Assembly: GCA_934148015.1 (NCBI GenBank)
Contig: CAKPCU010000010.1
Location: forward strand, 1 to 49,191
DNA from: an uncultured Bacilli bacterium
Lineage (GTDB): Bacteria > Bacillota_I > Bacilli_A > RF39 > UBA660
DNA length: 49,191 nucleotides
Direction: 5' to 3'
Shown: piece after piece, positions 24,129 through 32,498 of the stretch
How positions within the stretch are numbered: the first letter of the stretch is position 1
Layout of the letters: each line of letters opens with the position of its first letter
Program-made: the position numbers and the translations under genes
The notes under the pieces: model-generated
Databases searched by the model: none
The model's input: only the letters and a program-made list of their open reading frames with translations
What the model was told of the DNA's origin: nothing

Positions 24129-24939
24129 TTTTAATTTAGATAGTACTGTAACTTGTGGACAGATATTTAGATATTATAAATTAGAGGATAATAGTTATGA
24201 TATTATATTAAAAGATAGAGTAATTAATGTTTATAAAAAAGATAATTATATTATTGCATCATCTAATAATGAAGATGATTTAGAAATAGTAGTTAGAAAT
24301 TATTTTGACTTAGATAATGATTATGAAAATATAAATAAGTATTTATTAGAAAAAGATTCTTTATTAAAAGATGCCATTATGTTTTCTTGTGGACTTATGA
24401 TGATTAGACAAGATCCTTTTGAAACTTTAATAGAATATATTATATCTGCTAATAATGGGGTTCCAAATATTACTAGTTCTCTTAATAATATAGCTAAAAA
24501 GTACGGTAAAAAAGTATTATTTAATAAAAAAGAGTACTATTTATTTCCAAGTTATAAAGATTTAAAAGATGTAACAAAAGAAGACTTTAGAGAGTGCAAA
24601 GTAGGTTTCAGAGATAAATACTTAGAATCCATAATATATAAATTAAATAATAATATAATTAATTTAGATGATTTTAATAAATTAGATTCTAATGAAGCAA
24701 TGGATAAACTAATGGAAAACAATGGAATAGGGCCTAAAGTTGCATCTTGTATACTTTTATTTGCATATCAAAGATATGATGTTTTTCCAGTAGATACTTG
24801 GGTTAAAAAGATAATGGAGTCTAATTATAATATTATAGGAGAAAAAAACATAAGAGAATTTGCAAGTAAAACTTATGGAAAATATAGTGCATTAGCTATA
24901 CAATATTTATTTAATTATAGTAGAAATAAAAGCAATTAA
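24103..24939 (+). CDS. OGG1-type 8-oxoguanine DNA glycosylase
   Basis: 278 residues: an N-terminal TBP-like domain ('VTCGQIFRYYKL' fits the family's 'GQ-x-F-R-W' start) and a helix-hairpin-helix GPD domain. 'NNGIGPKVASCILLFAYQRYDVFPVDTWVKKIM' (24718-24816) holds the hairpin, the catalytic Lys in 'GPKVASC' and the catalytic Asp in 'FPVDTW', as in OGG1-family enzymes that excise 8-oxoguanine and cut the strand. Last gene of the operon; its start lies 26 nt inside the PAP2 gene. Confidence 0.88.
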   Translation: MIKIELKNNFNLDSTVTCGQIFRYYKLEDNSYDIILKDRVINVYKKDNYIIASSNNEDDLEIVVRNYFDLDNDYENINKYLLEKDSLLKDAIMFSCGLMMIRQDPFETLIEYIISANNGVPNITSSLNNIAKKYGKKVLFNKKEYYLFPSYKDLKDVTKEDFRECKVGFRDKYLESIIYKLNNNIINLDDFNKLDSNEAMDKLMENNGIGPKVASCILLFAYQRYDVFPVDTWVKKIMESNYNIIGEKNIREFASKTYGKYSALAIQYLFNYSRNKSN

Positions 24940-24942
24940 AAG

Positions 24943-24979
24943 TGTAAATTTACGTAACATAAATTTACATTTTTTTTTA
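24943..24979 (+). terminator. Intrinsic terminator after the glycosylase gene
   Basis: Perfect 10-bp stem (24943-24952 with 24960-24969), 7-nt loop, nine T's. Its 3' arm contains the -35 box of the ftsK promoter. Confidence 0.9.
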
Positions 24980-24992
24980 TTAATGGTATACT
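24964..24992 (+). promoter_or_regulatory. Promoter for ftsK, -35 inside the upstream terminator
   Basis: TTTACA (24964-24969), 17-nt spacer, TATACT (24987-24992) with TGG extension at 24984-24986. Confidence 0.75.
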
Positions 24993-25021
24993 TATCATGA
25001 GGATAGGAAGTGATAAGCAAA

Positions 25022-27202
25022 ATGGCAAAGAAAAAAACATCATCTTCTAGTAAGAAAAAAAGTTCTGTACCAGTTGAGATACTTGGTATTTTATATATAG
25101 TTTTAACAGTTCTTGGTATTTTAAGATCTGGTTTTGTTGGAAGAATGGTTAGTAATTTTGCAATATTTTTATTTGGTTCTTACTATAATTGGGGACTTGT
25201 TTTCTTTTTAATTGTAGGTGGATATGTTGTTATTTTTAGACAAAAACCAAAGCTTTTTAAGAAGAAATTAATAGGCTTTTATTTAATGTCAATTGCCGTT
25301 TTATGTATGAGCCATGTTAAATACATAATGTATGATACTAACGTTGGATCAGCTGTATTTGAAGATACTATTGCAAACATTGTTGAGGGTTTTAACGACG
25401 TTAATTATATAGATGGTGGGGGAATACTTGGAGCAATATTTTCTTATTTATTTGTTTTAGCATTTGAAATAACTGGATCTAAAATAATATGTTGGACTCT
25501 TATTTTATTTGGAATAATGATAATATTTGATATAACTCCAATTACTATTATAAGAAAAATAATATTATTCTTTGTTAGAAAGAAAAATAAAGATTCAGAT
25601 GAAGAAGAAACAGAAAGCGATGAAGAAGTTATTAATGATCCAGATGAATTAAAAGATAAAAGGGTTGTTATATCAAGTGTTAATGACTTAAATCATGTTA
25701 ATATAGAGGAGACAAACGAAGTAGAAGAGCCTACTAATATAGGAGATTATAAACTTCCTCCAATATCACTTCTTAATGTACCTAAGAAAGTTAATACTAA
25801 GGCTAATGAAGAGAATATAACTACTAATATTAAATTATTAGAGCAAGTTTTAACTGATTTTGATATACATGGTAAAGTAGTTGCGGCTCATGTAGGGCCA
25901 ACTGTTACTCAGTATGAACTTGAATTAAAGTCTGGTACTAAGGTAAATAAAATACTTAGTTTAAATAAAGAAATAGCACTTGCACTAGCTGCAAAAGATG
26001 TTAGAATACAAGCTCCTATTCCTGGTAAAAATACAATAGGTATTGATATACCAAATAAAGTTACAACTCCAGTATCATTAAGAGAAGTATTAGCAGCTGT
26101 ACCAAAAGATAAAGAAGATAGTAAATTATTAGCAGTTTTAGGTAAAGATATAATGGGTAATCCAAGATGGATGGAAGTTAATAAAACACCACACCTTTTA
26201 ATAGCAGGTGCTACTGGTTCTGGTAAATCAGTTTGTGTTAATTCTATTATTACATCTATTTTAATGAGAGCTAAACCAGATGAAGTAAAACTTGTAATGG
26301 TTGACCCTAAAAAAGTTGAACTTTCAATGTATAATGGTGCACCACATTTACTTGCACCAGTTGTAAATGATCCTAAAAAAGCTTCTATTGTTTTAAAAAA
26401 GATAGTAGAAGAGATGGAACATAGATATGATTTATTAAGTGATAGTGGTACTAAAAACATAGAAGGTTATAATAAACTTATGCAAAAGAAAATCGATTCT
26501 GGTGATACTACTGCAAAAAAAATACCATATATTGTTGTTTTAATAGATGAGCTTGCTGATCTTATGCTTGTTGCAGCAAAAGAAGTTGAAGATTCTATTA
26601 TGAGAATTACACAAATGGCAAGAGCAGCTGGTATTCATTTAATTGTTGCAACACAAAGACCATCAACAGATGTTATAACAGGTGTTGTAAAAGCTAATAT
26701 TCCATCTAGAATATCATTTGCAGTTTCAAGTAGTATTGACTCTCGTACAATTCTTGATATGACAGGGGCAGAAAAACTAATCGGTAAAGGTGATATGTTA
26801 TTCTTACCAATGGGTGAGGGTACTCCAACTAGAATACAAGGTTCATTTGTATCTGAAGAAGAAGTACAAAAAGTAGTTGATTATACTATAAAGCAACAAA
26901 AAGCAAAATATGATGAAACATTTACTAATATAACTGATAAACCAGTAGGTGCTTCTAGCTTTGATGAAAAAGATGATAAGTATGATGATCCACTTTATAA
27001 TGAAATAGTAGACTTTGTTATTAAAAGTGGTAAGACTAGTGCATCACTACTTCAAAGAAGATTTAGATTAGGTTATAATAGAGCAGCTAGAATGATAGAT
27101 TTATTAGAAGAAAGAGGTATTGTTGGTCCACCAAATGGTTCTAAGCCTCGTGAAGTATTAGTTAAATATGATGATAAAACAGATTCAGAAGAGGAAGATT
27201 AA
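25022..27202 (+). CDS. ftsK: FtsK/SpoIIIE DNA translocase
   Basis: 726 residues. Four N-terminal membrane segments (roughly residues 20-180), a short acidic linker, then the hexameric RecA-like motor: 'LLIAGATGSGKSVCVNS' (Walker A), 'IPYIVVLIDELADLM' (Walker B) and 'RITQMARAAGIHLIVATQRPS'. The C-terminal gamma domain 'YNRAARMIDLLEERGIVGP' is a winged helix reading polar DNA sequences. It pumps chromosome ends through the division septum or, as SpoIIIE, into the forespore. ATG 25022 is chosen (AGGAAG 25005-25010). Monocistronic with its own promoter. Confidence 0.96.
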   Translation: MAKKKTSSSSKKKSSVPVEILGILYIVLTVLGILRSGFVGRMVSNFAIFLFGSYYNWGLVFFLIVGGYVVIFRQKPKLFKKKLIGFYLMSIAVLCMSHVKYIMYDTNVGSAVFEDTIANIVEGFNDVNYIDGGGILGAIFSYLFVLAFEITGSKIICWTLILFGIMIIFDITPITIIRKIILFFVRKKNKDSDEEETESDEEVINDPDELKDKRVVISSVNDLNHVNIEETNEVEEPTNIGDYKLPPISLLNVPKKVNTKANEENITTNIKLLEQVLTDFDIHGKVVAAHVGPTVTQYELELKSGTKVNKILSLNKEIALALAAKDVRIQAPIPGKNTIGIDIPNKVTTPVSLREVLAAVPKDKEDSKLLAVLGKDIMGNPRWMEVNKTPHLLIAGATGSGKSVCVNSIITSILMRAKPDEVKLVMVDPKKVELSMYNGAPHLLAPVVNDPKKASIVLKKIVEEMEHRYDLLSDSGTKNIEGYNKLMQKKIDSGDTTAKKIPYIVVLIDELADLMLVAAKEVEDSIMRITQMARAAGIHLIVATQRPSTDVITGVVKANIPSRISFAVSSSIDSRTILDMTGAEKLIGKGDMLFLPMGEGTPTRIQGSFVSEEEVQKVVDYTIKQQKAKYDETFTNITDKPVGASSFDEKDDKYDDPLYNEIVDFVIKSGKTSASLLQRRFRLGYNRAARMIDLLEERGIVGPPNGSKPREVLVKYDDKTDSEEED

Positions 27203-27212
27203 TTCCTATAAT

Positions 27213-27246
27213 AAAGAAACAGTAATTAATTTTTGCTGTTTCTTTT
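27213..27246. terminator. Bidirectional terminator between ftsK and the HEIGH gene
   Basis: 10-bp stem (27213-27222 with 27236-27245), 13-nt loop containing the stop codon of the minus-strand gene; T-run on the + strand. Confidence 0.8.
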
Positions 27247-28272
27247 GATTTTATTAATATGATTTTTCACATCTTTAAAACTAAATAAATCTATATCACA
27301 ATATCTTAAAACTTTAGATTCATTATTAGGTGTTATATTATTTACTAAATAATTTAAATTGTAAAAAGCTTTTTCTTCATCTTTGATATATTTTTCAAAT
27401 AAACTAACTGCTATTAAATAAGAATAATAATACATTGTTATATCTTGTATTTCATTTTCTAATAATTTAACATATTTAAAATTATCATTATTAATTCCAT
27501 TTATATAATCTAAACATAATATGTAATACTCTATATCAAGTGTATTAACCTCTTTAATTTCATTTAAATAATAAGACATTTGCATCTTTGTTATATATTT
27601 ATCTTTATATAAATTATATACTGAAATAAGTTCATAAAATAGACTATATACTTCTTCATAGTTATTAATTTTATATTTATCATTTAACACCATACTTTTA
27701 CTTATTCTATTATTAGTTAGTATGTATTCATCTAAATGACCGATTTCATGATTTAGTGCAATATAATCACTTAATGTGTTATTATTTTTAACTTTAATAT
27801 AACATTCGTTATTTGTAGGTGCAAAATAATTATCATTAATACTAGATATACAAAGTTGATGATTGGAAGGATTAAACATATCATTATGAGCTTTTTTTAA
27901 ACTGTCTTCTTTAGAAAAAAATTTATTTATTAAGAAAAACTGTTCCTCAAGTGGAATTTCTTTTTCTATAATATCATCAAATGTTATTTGCTCACCAATA
28001 TTTAATTCTTCATAACTTTTTTTAATTATATCGTTTTGAAACTTTGTAGAGTATGCTCTTATTGTATCAGTTACATTATTCTTTAACTTTTTATACGAAG
28101 TAAAAAAGTAAGGTAATTTATTTGGAAAAAAATCTCTAAACAAAATTTCTTTAATAGCTAATAAATAGTAATTACCAATTAAAACTTCTTCTATATTACT
28201 TTGATCAATTTCTTTTTTTAAGTCAAAAAAGTCTTTAATTAGTTTCTTTTTATCAAACTTATATTTTTTCAT
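27226..28272 (-). CDS. Putative M3-like zinc metallopeptidase (HEIGH motif)
   Basis: 348 residues, no signal peptide. A zinc-binding H-E-x-x-H site is visible as 'LNHEIGHLDEYI' (His175, Glu176, His179), and a Glu about 30 residues later ('YEEVYSLFYELISVY') could be the third ligand. The H-E-x-G-H form and the helical character resemble M3 oligopeptidases, though it is much shorter than the usual 560-600 residues and no other family block is certain. Minus strand, AGGGGAATAT upstream of ATG 28272. It stands alone, convergent with ftsK and divergent from the Nudix gene. Confidence 0.65.
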   Translation of the reverse strand: MKKYKFDKKKLIKDFFDLKKEIDQSNIEEVLIGNYYLLAIKEILFRDFFPNKLPYFFTSYKKLKNNVTDTIRAYSTKFQNDIIKKSYEELNIGEQITFDDIIEKEIPLEEQFFLINKFFSKEDSLKKAHNDMFNPSNHQLCISSINDNYFAPTNNECYIKVKNNNTLSDYIALNHEIGHLDEYILTNNRISKSMVLNDKYKINNYEEVYSLFYELISVYNLYKDKYITKMQMSYYLNEIKEVNTLDIEYYILCLDYINGINNDNFKYVKLLENEIQDITMYYYSYLIAVSLFEKYIKDEEKAFYNLNYLVNNITPNNESKVLRYCDIDLFSFKDVKNHINKIKRNSKN

Positions 28273-28296
28273 TATATTCCCCTCATTTATAAATAC

Positions 28297-28312
28297 GTTA
28301 AATTATTTTAAC
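28297..28312. promoter_or_regulatory. Palindrome in the divergent promoter region
   Basis: GTTAAA-TTAT-TTTAAC, a perfect 6-bp inverted repeat between the minus-strand HEIGH gene and the Nudix gene; a candidate operator for either. Confidence 0.35.
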
Positions 28313-28340
28313 ACATAATATAAATATATCAAGATATTTG

Positions 28341-28349
28341 TGTTATAAT
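28341..28349 (+). promoter_or_regulatory. Extended -10 promoter for the Nudix gene
   Basis: TGT then TATAAT (28344-28349). The surrounding 18 nt (28334-28351) are identical to 29191-29208 before deoD. Confidence 0.65.
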
Positions 28350-28376
28350 TTGATAATGATAGGAGAAATTAAATTT

Positions 28377-28772
28377 ATGAAAACAAGAATAGTATTGACT
28401 GGTATATTGAGAGATAAAGATTTATTTTTAGTGGTTAAAAGAAACGAAAACGATGATTTGTATCCTGGTGCTTGGGAATTTCCAGGAGGCCATTTAGAAG
28501 ATGGAGAAACATTAAAAGATGGATTAAAACGAGAACTTATGGAAGAAATTGGTTTTATAGAAGATTTTAATCCAATTATTACTCATTATTTTGATGAAGT
28601 AAAAGAGAAGAATAATGAATTAATTCACAATTTAGAAATCGATTTTATTGTAAATGTAGACAAATCAAAAGTGAATGTTAAGTTAAGTGAAGAACATTCT
28701 GATTATAAATGGGTTACTAAGGATTCTAATTATTTGGATGAATTTATAAAAGATAAATTATCAAATTTATAA
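28377..28772 (+). CDS. Nudix hydrolase
   Basis: 131 residues. The full Nudix box is present in 'GGHLEDGETLKDGLK' followed by 'RELMEEIGF' (G-x5-E-x7-R-E-x-x-E-E-x-G), which binds the metals that cleave nucleoside diphosphate-linked substrates. Size and the 'WEFPGG' and 'YKWV' strands fit MutT/8-oxo-dGTPase-like enzymes, but substrate is unproven. ATG 28377 follows AGGAGAA (28361-28367). The in-frame TTG at 28338 is rejected because it lies upstream of the -10 element. Confidence 0.9.
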   Translation: MKTRIVLTGILRDKDLFLVVKRNENDDLYPGAWEFPGGHLEDGETLKDGLKRELMEEIGFIEDFNPIITHYFDEVKEKNNELIHNLEIDFIVNVDKSKVNVKLSEEHSDYKWVTKDSNYLDEFIKDKLSNL

Positions 28773-29123
28773 ATAATTTTAAAGCACTATCTAAATTTAT
28801 GTAGTGCTTTTCTTTATCACCTTTCATTAATTTTAATAGATTACTTTTAGTGGTTTTAAGGTTATATCTTATTTTTAAAATTAGTTCTATTTCAGGTATT
28901 AATTCATCAACATTACATCTAACATTAAATGTATCTAGTGCTGAATTAATATGATTAATTAATGTGTAATCTGATAAACAGTTTCTGCTATATTCATTTG
29001 CTAAACAAAATGATACTACTTCTGGTATTACAAAGTTAATAAGATATTCATTGTAATTATTATAGAATGGTAATAATATTTTTTTAACTTTTTATCTATG
29101 ATATCTTCTTTGCCTATAATCAT
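28744..29123 (-). pseudogene. Frameshifted minus-strand gene (or frameshift-expressed gene), function unknown
   Basis: On the minus strand ATG 29123 (after GGAGATGAAAT) opens a frame that runs 15 codons to a run of seven A's (29085-29079), then goes out of frame and stops. If one A is read twice, the frame continues cleanly to the TAA at 28746-28744, giving 126 protein-like residues (LPFYNNYNEYLINFVIPEVV, then helical sequence). In the zero frame the run reads TTA-AAA-AAA, so it contains an A_AAA_AAA slippery heptamer. It may be a pseudogene, a sequencing indel, or expressed by slippage. A further 20-codon open stretch (up to 29120) overlaps its ATG as ATGA, suggesting an eroded upstream partner. 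No family recognised. Confidence 0.6.
28781..28811 (+). terminator. Intrinsic terminator after the Nudix gene
   Basis: 9-bp stem (28781-28789 with 28802-28810), 12-nt loop, T-rich tail. It lies within the 3' part of the frameshifted minus-strand frame. Confidence 0.8.
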
Positions 29124-29197
29124 ATTTCATCTCCATAAATAATTTCTTTTAAAACTATTTCTTCAGCAATATTTTTACTAATTATTCATAATATTTG

Positions 29198-29206
29198 TGT
29201 TATAAT
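29198..29206 (+). promoter_or_regulatory. Extended -10 promoter for deoD
   Basis: TGT then TATAAT (29201-29206), no good -35. Identical 18-nt context to the Nudix promoter. Confidence 0.65.
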
Positions 29207-29233
29207 TTTATTAAAAGAGAGGAGTTTTTAAAT

Positions 29234-29938
29234 ATGCCAACAGCACATAATGAAGCTAAAAAAGAAGATATTAGTAAAACTGTTATAATGCCAGGAGATC
29301 CATTAAGAGCAAAGTATATAGCAGAAAAATATTTAACTGATTATAAATTAGTTAATAAAGTAAGGGGAATGTATGCCTATACAGGATATTATAAAAATAA
29401 AAGAGTAACTGTTATGGCACATGGTATGGGTAATCCATCAGTTGGAATTTATACATATGAATTATTTAAATTTTATGATGTAGATGAAATAATTAGAATA
29501 GGTTCTTGTGGTGCAACAACTGATAAAATTAAATTAAGAGATGTTATTTTAGTTAATAGTTCATATTCTGATTCAAATTATGCTAAATATCAAAGTGGAT
29601 CAGATAAAGTTATATTAAGTAGTAATAAAGAGTTAAATGATAAAATAAAAAAAGCATCACATAATATGAATATAAGATTATTAGATGGAATAGTTTATTC
29701 AACTGATGTATTTTATAGTGATGTAGTAAAACCAAGTACTTTATATAATGAATATGGATGCATTGCAGTAGAAATGGAGACTTTTGCATTATTTCATAAT
29801 GCTAATATATTTAATAAAAAAGCAAGCTCAATTTTAACTGTATCAGATAATATAGTAACTAAAGAAGAATTACCTAGTATGGATAGACAAACTTCCTTTG
29901 ATGATATGATTTTATTAGCATTAGAAAGTATATTATAG
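29234..29938 (+). CDS. deoD: Purine-nucleoside phosphorylase, DeoD type
   Basis: 234 residues, full length for the hexameric DeoD enzyme, which phosphorolyses purine (deoxy)nucleosides to base and ribose-1-phosphate for salvage. Seen: 'VIMPGDPLRAKYIAEKYL', 'HGMGNPSVGIYTYEL', 'IIRIGSCGATTD', 'IAVEMETFALF' and 'ILTVSDNI', matching the phosphate- and nucleoside-binding blocks. ATG 29234 follows GAGAGGAG; an in-frame TTG at 29195 overlaps the promoter and is rejected. It is first in a run of six same-strand genes. Confidence 0.95.
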   Translation: MPTAHNEAKKEDISKTVIMPGDPLRAKYIAEKYLTDYKLVNKVRGMYAYTGYYKNKRVTVMAHGMGNPSVGIYTYELFKFYDVDEIIRIGSCGATTDKIKLRDVILVNSSYSDSNYAKYQSGSDKVILSSNKELNDKIKKASHNMNIRLLDGIVYSTDVFYSDVVKPSTLYNEYGCIAVEMETFALFHNANIFNKKASSILTVSDNIVTKEELPSMDRQTSFDDMILLALESIL

Positions 29939-29953
29939 AAAGGAATTACTTAA

Positions 29954-31207
29954 ATGTTGATTATAAAGGATAAAGTTAATAATATAGATGTAACTTATAT
30001 TAAAACAAATAAGTTTAAAACAGTATATGGACAAATATATTTTACATCTCCAATTAAAAAAGATATTATAACTAAAAGATGTTTAATTAATAGAATGCTT
30101 GTTAAATCATGTAAGAAATATAATACCAATGAAAAGTTAAATATTGTTAATTTAGAAAATTATGGAGCAGATTATGAATCATCATACACAGGATATGGAA
30201 ACAGTATAATAAACTCATTTAGTTTTTCTTGTATAAATGATAAATACGTAAATGATAATGTAATAGAAAAAGTAGTAGATACATTTAAAGAAATCTTATT
30301 TAATCCAAATGCAAGTAATAGTGAATTTGATAAAGAAACGTTTGATTTATGTTATAAAGTTTTAAAGACAGAACTTTTAAATGAAAAAGAAGATACTAGG
30401 AACTATTGCTATAAAAACATGTTAAAAACTTTAGATGATACTAAAGCTTATTCTTATTTTAAAAATTTAGATGATTTAGAAAAAATAAATGAAAAAAATC
30501 TTTATGAAGAATATAAGAATATGATTAATAATAGTGAAGTAAAACTTATATTAGTTGGAGATTTTGATTATAAAAAATATGCTAATGATATTTTAAAAAA
30601 CGTTAAGTCTAAAAAATATAATTTTCAAAAATACGTAGAAAATAGAGAAAATAAAAAAGAAGTATTAATAAAAAAAGAAACTATAGATTGTATAGGTTCT
30701 GTTATATTTGTAGGGTTTAAATGCTTTAATTTAACTAAATATGAAAGAAGTTATGTAGTTCCTATTTTCTCTAGAATATTAGGCGGTGGTGCAACTTCTA
30801 GATGTTTTGATATTATAAGAGAAAAAGAGTCGCTTGCATACTACTGTTATTCAAAATATGATAAAGCAGACAGCATACTAAGTGTTTATGCTGGTATAGA
30901 TAAAAATAACTTTGATAAAGTATATAAACTTATATTAGATATATTTAATAATATGAAGACAATAAAAGATGAAGAGCTTATGATAGCTAAAAAAGATATT
31001 ACATCATCTTTAATGGAAAATTATGATTATATAGGTGCATTATCATCTCTTAATTATTATAAAGACTTTAATGAAGAAGAAGATTTAGAGGCAAGAATAA
31101 AATTATTTAATAATGTTTCTATAGATGATTTAAAAAAGGTATTTAAAAAAATAAAGGCAGATTGCATTTATTTTGTGGAAGGAAATGATAATAATGAAGA
31201 AGATTAA
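29954..31207 (+). CDS. ymfF: M16-family peptidase-like protein, inactive partner (YmfF type)
   Basis: 417 residues with the two-lobed M16 layout but no zinc motif: where H-x-x-E-H would lie, the sequence reads 'RCLINRMLVKSC'. The second lobe has 'AYYCYSKYDKADSILSVYAGI', like the R/Y-containing block of M16 proteins. It overlaps the next, active-type M16 gene by 14 nt, as in the B. subtilis ymfF-ymfH pair, where an inactive and an active subunit form a heterodimer. Position 15 nt after deoD suggests cotranscription. Confidence 0.82.
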   Translation: MLIIKDKVNNIDVTYIKTNKFKTVYGQIYFTSPIKKDIITKRCLINRMLVKSCKKYNTNEKLNIVNLENYGADYESSYTGYGNSIINSFSFSCINDKYVNDNVIEKVVDTFKEILFNPNASNSEFDKETFDLCYKVLKTELLNEKEDTRNYCYKNMLKTLDDTKAYSYFKNLDDLEKINEKNLYEEYKNMINNSEVKLILVGDFDYKKYANDILKNVKSKKYNFQKYVENRENKKEVLIKKETIDCIGSVIFVGFKCFNLTKYERSYVVPIFSRILGGGATSRCFDIIREKESLAYYCYSKYDKADSILSVYAGIDKNNFDKVYKLILDIFNNMKTIKDEELMIAKKDITSSLMENYDYIGALSSLNYYKDFNEEEDLEARIKLFNNVSIDDLKKVFKKIKADCIYFVEGNDNNEED

Positions 31208-32498
31208 GTTATCAAAATTAGATGAAGTAATATACGAAGAAACATTAGATAATGGACTTAAAGTATTTATATATAAAATGAAAGGCTTTGTAAAAAAATA
31301 TGCTTGTTTTGAAACTAGGTATGGTTCTATAAATAATAATTTTGCACCAGAGGGTAGTGATACTTTAGAAAGATTTCCTCTTGGAATAGCACACTTTTTA
31401 GAACACAAGTTATTTGAATCAAACGAAAATGAAAATGTTTTTAAAGTATTTGAAGATAACGGGGCTTATGTTAATGCTGCAACTAGTTATGAAAAGACTT
31501 ATTATTATTTTGATACTGTGGATAACTTTGATAAATGCTTAACTACATTAATAGACTTTGTGCAATCACCTTATTTTACAGATGAAACGGTAGAAAAAGA
31601 AAAAGGAATAATTGGTCAAGAAATGGATATGAGGCATGATAATACTAATCTTTTCTTATATGAAAAACTAATAAATAATGGTCTTAATAATATATATTAT
31701 AAAGATAGTATAATAGGTACTAAAAGTTCAATAGATAAGATAACAAAAGAAGATTTATATAAATGTTATAATACTTTTTATAATCCATCTAATATGTATC
31801 TTGTTATAGTAGGAGATGTTGATGAAGAAAAAACATTTTCCCTAATAAAAGAAAATCAAAGTAAAAAAGAATTTAAGAAAAATATAAATATAAAACAAGA
31901 GGAAAAAGAAGAACCATTAAGCATTAGAGTTAAAGAAAAAGTATATAAACGTGATGTTAATACTAAAAAAATAGGTTATCTTTATAAAATGAATCATAAA
32001 AAATTAAATGATATGGATGACTTTATGTTTAAAAGATATATAAATATATACTTAAGAATACTTTTTGGAGAAACATCATCTTTTTCTAAAGAATTAATTA
32101 AAGATAATATAATAAATTCTTATTTTGATTATGATATTATGTTCTTTAAAGATTTAAATAATACTTTTATTATTAATTTCTTTTCAGATGTAATAGATAA
32201 AGATGCATTAGATAAAAGATTAAGTGATAAATTAAATGAAAAAACTGATATGAAATATTTCTTTAATTTATTTAAGAAAAATTATTTAGCTCAGTATATA
32301 AAGGGATTTTCTAATGTGTTTGATGCAGCTGGTTTTATAAGAAGTTCTTATCATAATTATGGTAAAATATTAGATAATTTATATGACTATTATGAAAAGC
32401 TTAACTATGAAGATTTTATTAAAACTATAAATAAGCTAGACTTTTCTAATTATTGTACGGTAATTATAGATAAAAAAGAAGGAGAAAATAATGCTTGA
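31194..32498 (+). CDS. ymfH: M16-family zinc peptidase, active subunit (YmfH type)
   Basis: 434 residues. The inverted zinc motif is intact: 'GIAHFLEHKLFE' (H-x-x-E-H) followed about 75 residues later by 'EKGIIGQEMDMRHDN' carrying the third ligand Glu. 'NAATSYEKTYYYFDT' is the usual strand after the zinc site. The natural substrate of YmfH-like peptidases is not established; paired M16 proteins elsewhere mature secreted peptides. ATG 31194 (AAGGA at 31179-31183) is chosen over 31185 and 31173. It overlaps the ABC ATPase gene by 8 nt, so peptidase and transporter are coupled. Confidence 0.87.
   Translation: MKKIKLSKLDEVIYEETLDNGLKVFIYKMKGFVKKYACFETRYGSINNNFAPEGSDTLERFPLGIAHFLEHKLFESNENENVFKVFEDNGAYVNAATSYEKTYYYFDTVDNFDKCLTTLIDFVQSPYFTDETVEKEKGIIGQEMDMRHDNTNLFLYEKLINNGLNNIYYKDSIIGTKSSIDKITKEDLYKCYNTFYNPSNMYLVIVGDVDEEKTFSLIKENQSKKEFKKNINIKQEEKEEPLSIRVKEKVYKRDVNTKKIGYLYKMNHKKLNDMDDFMFKRYINIYLRILFGETSSFSKELIKDNIINSYFDYDIMFFKDLNNTFIINFFSDVIDKDALDKRLSDKLNEKTDMKYFFNLFKKNYLAQYIKGFSNVFDAAGFIRSSYHNYGKILDNLYDYYEKLNYEDFIKTINKLDFSNYCTVIIDKKEGENNA

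Noticed and set aside
25909..26460. 183-residue open frame antisense to ftsK
   Set aside because: Lies wholly inside the conserved FtsK motor; no ribosome-binding site or recognisable motif.
28338..28376. Upstream TTG start for the Nudix gene
   Set aside because: It overlaps the TATAAT element; ATG 28377 has AGGAGAA at the right distance.
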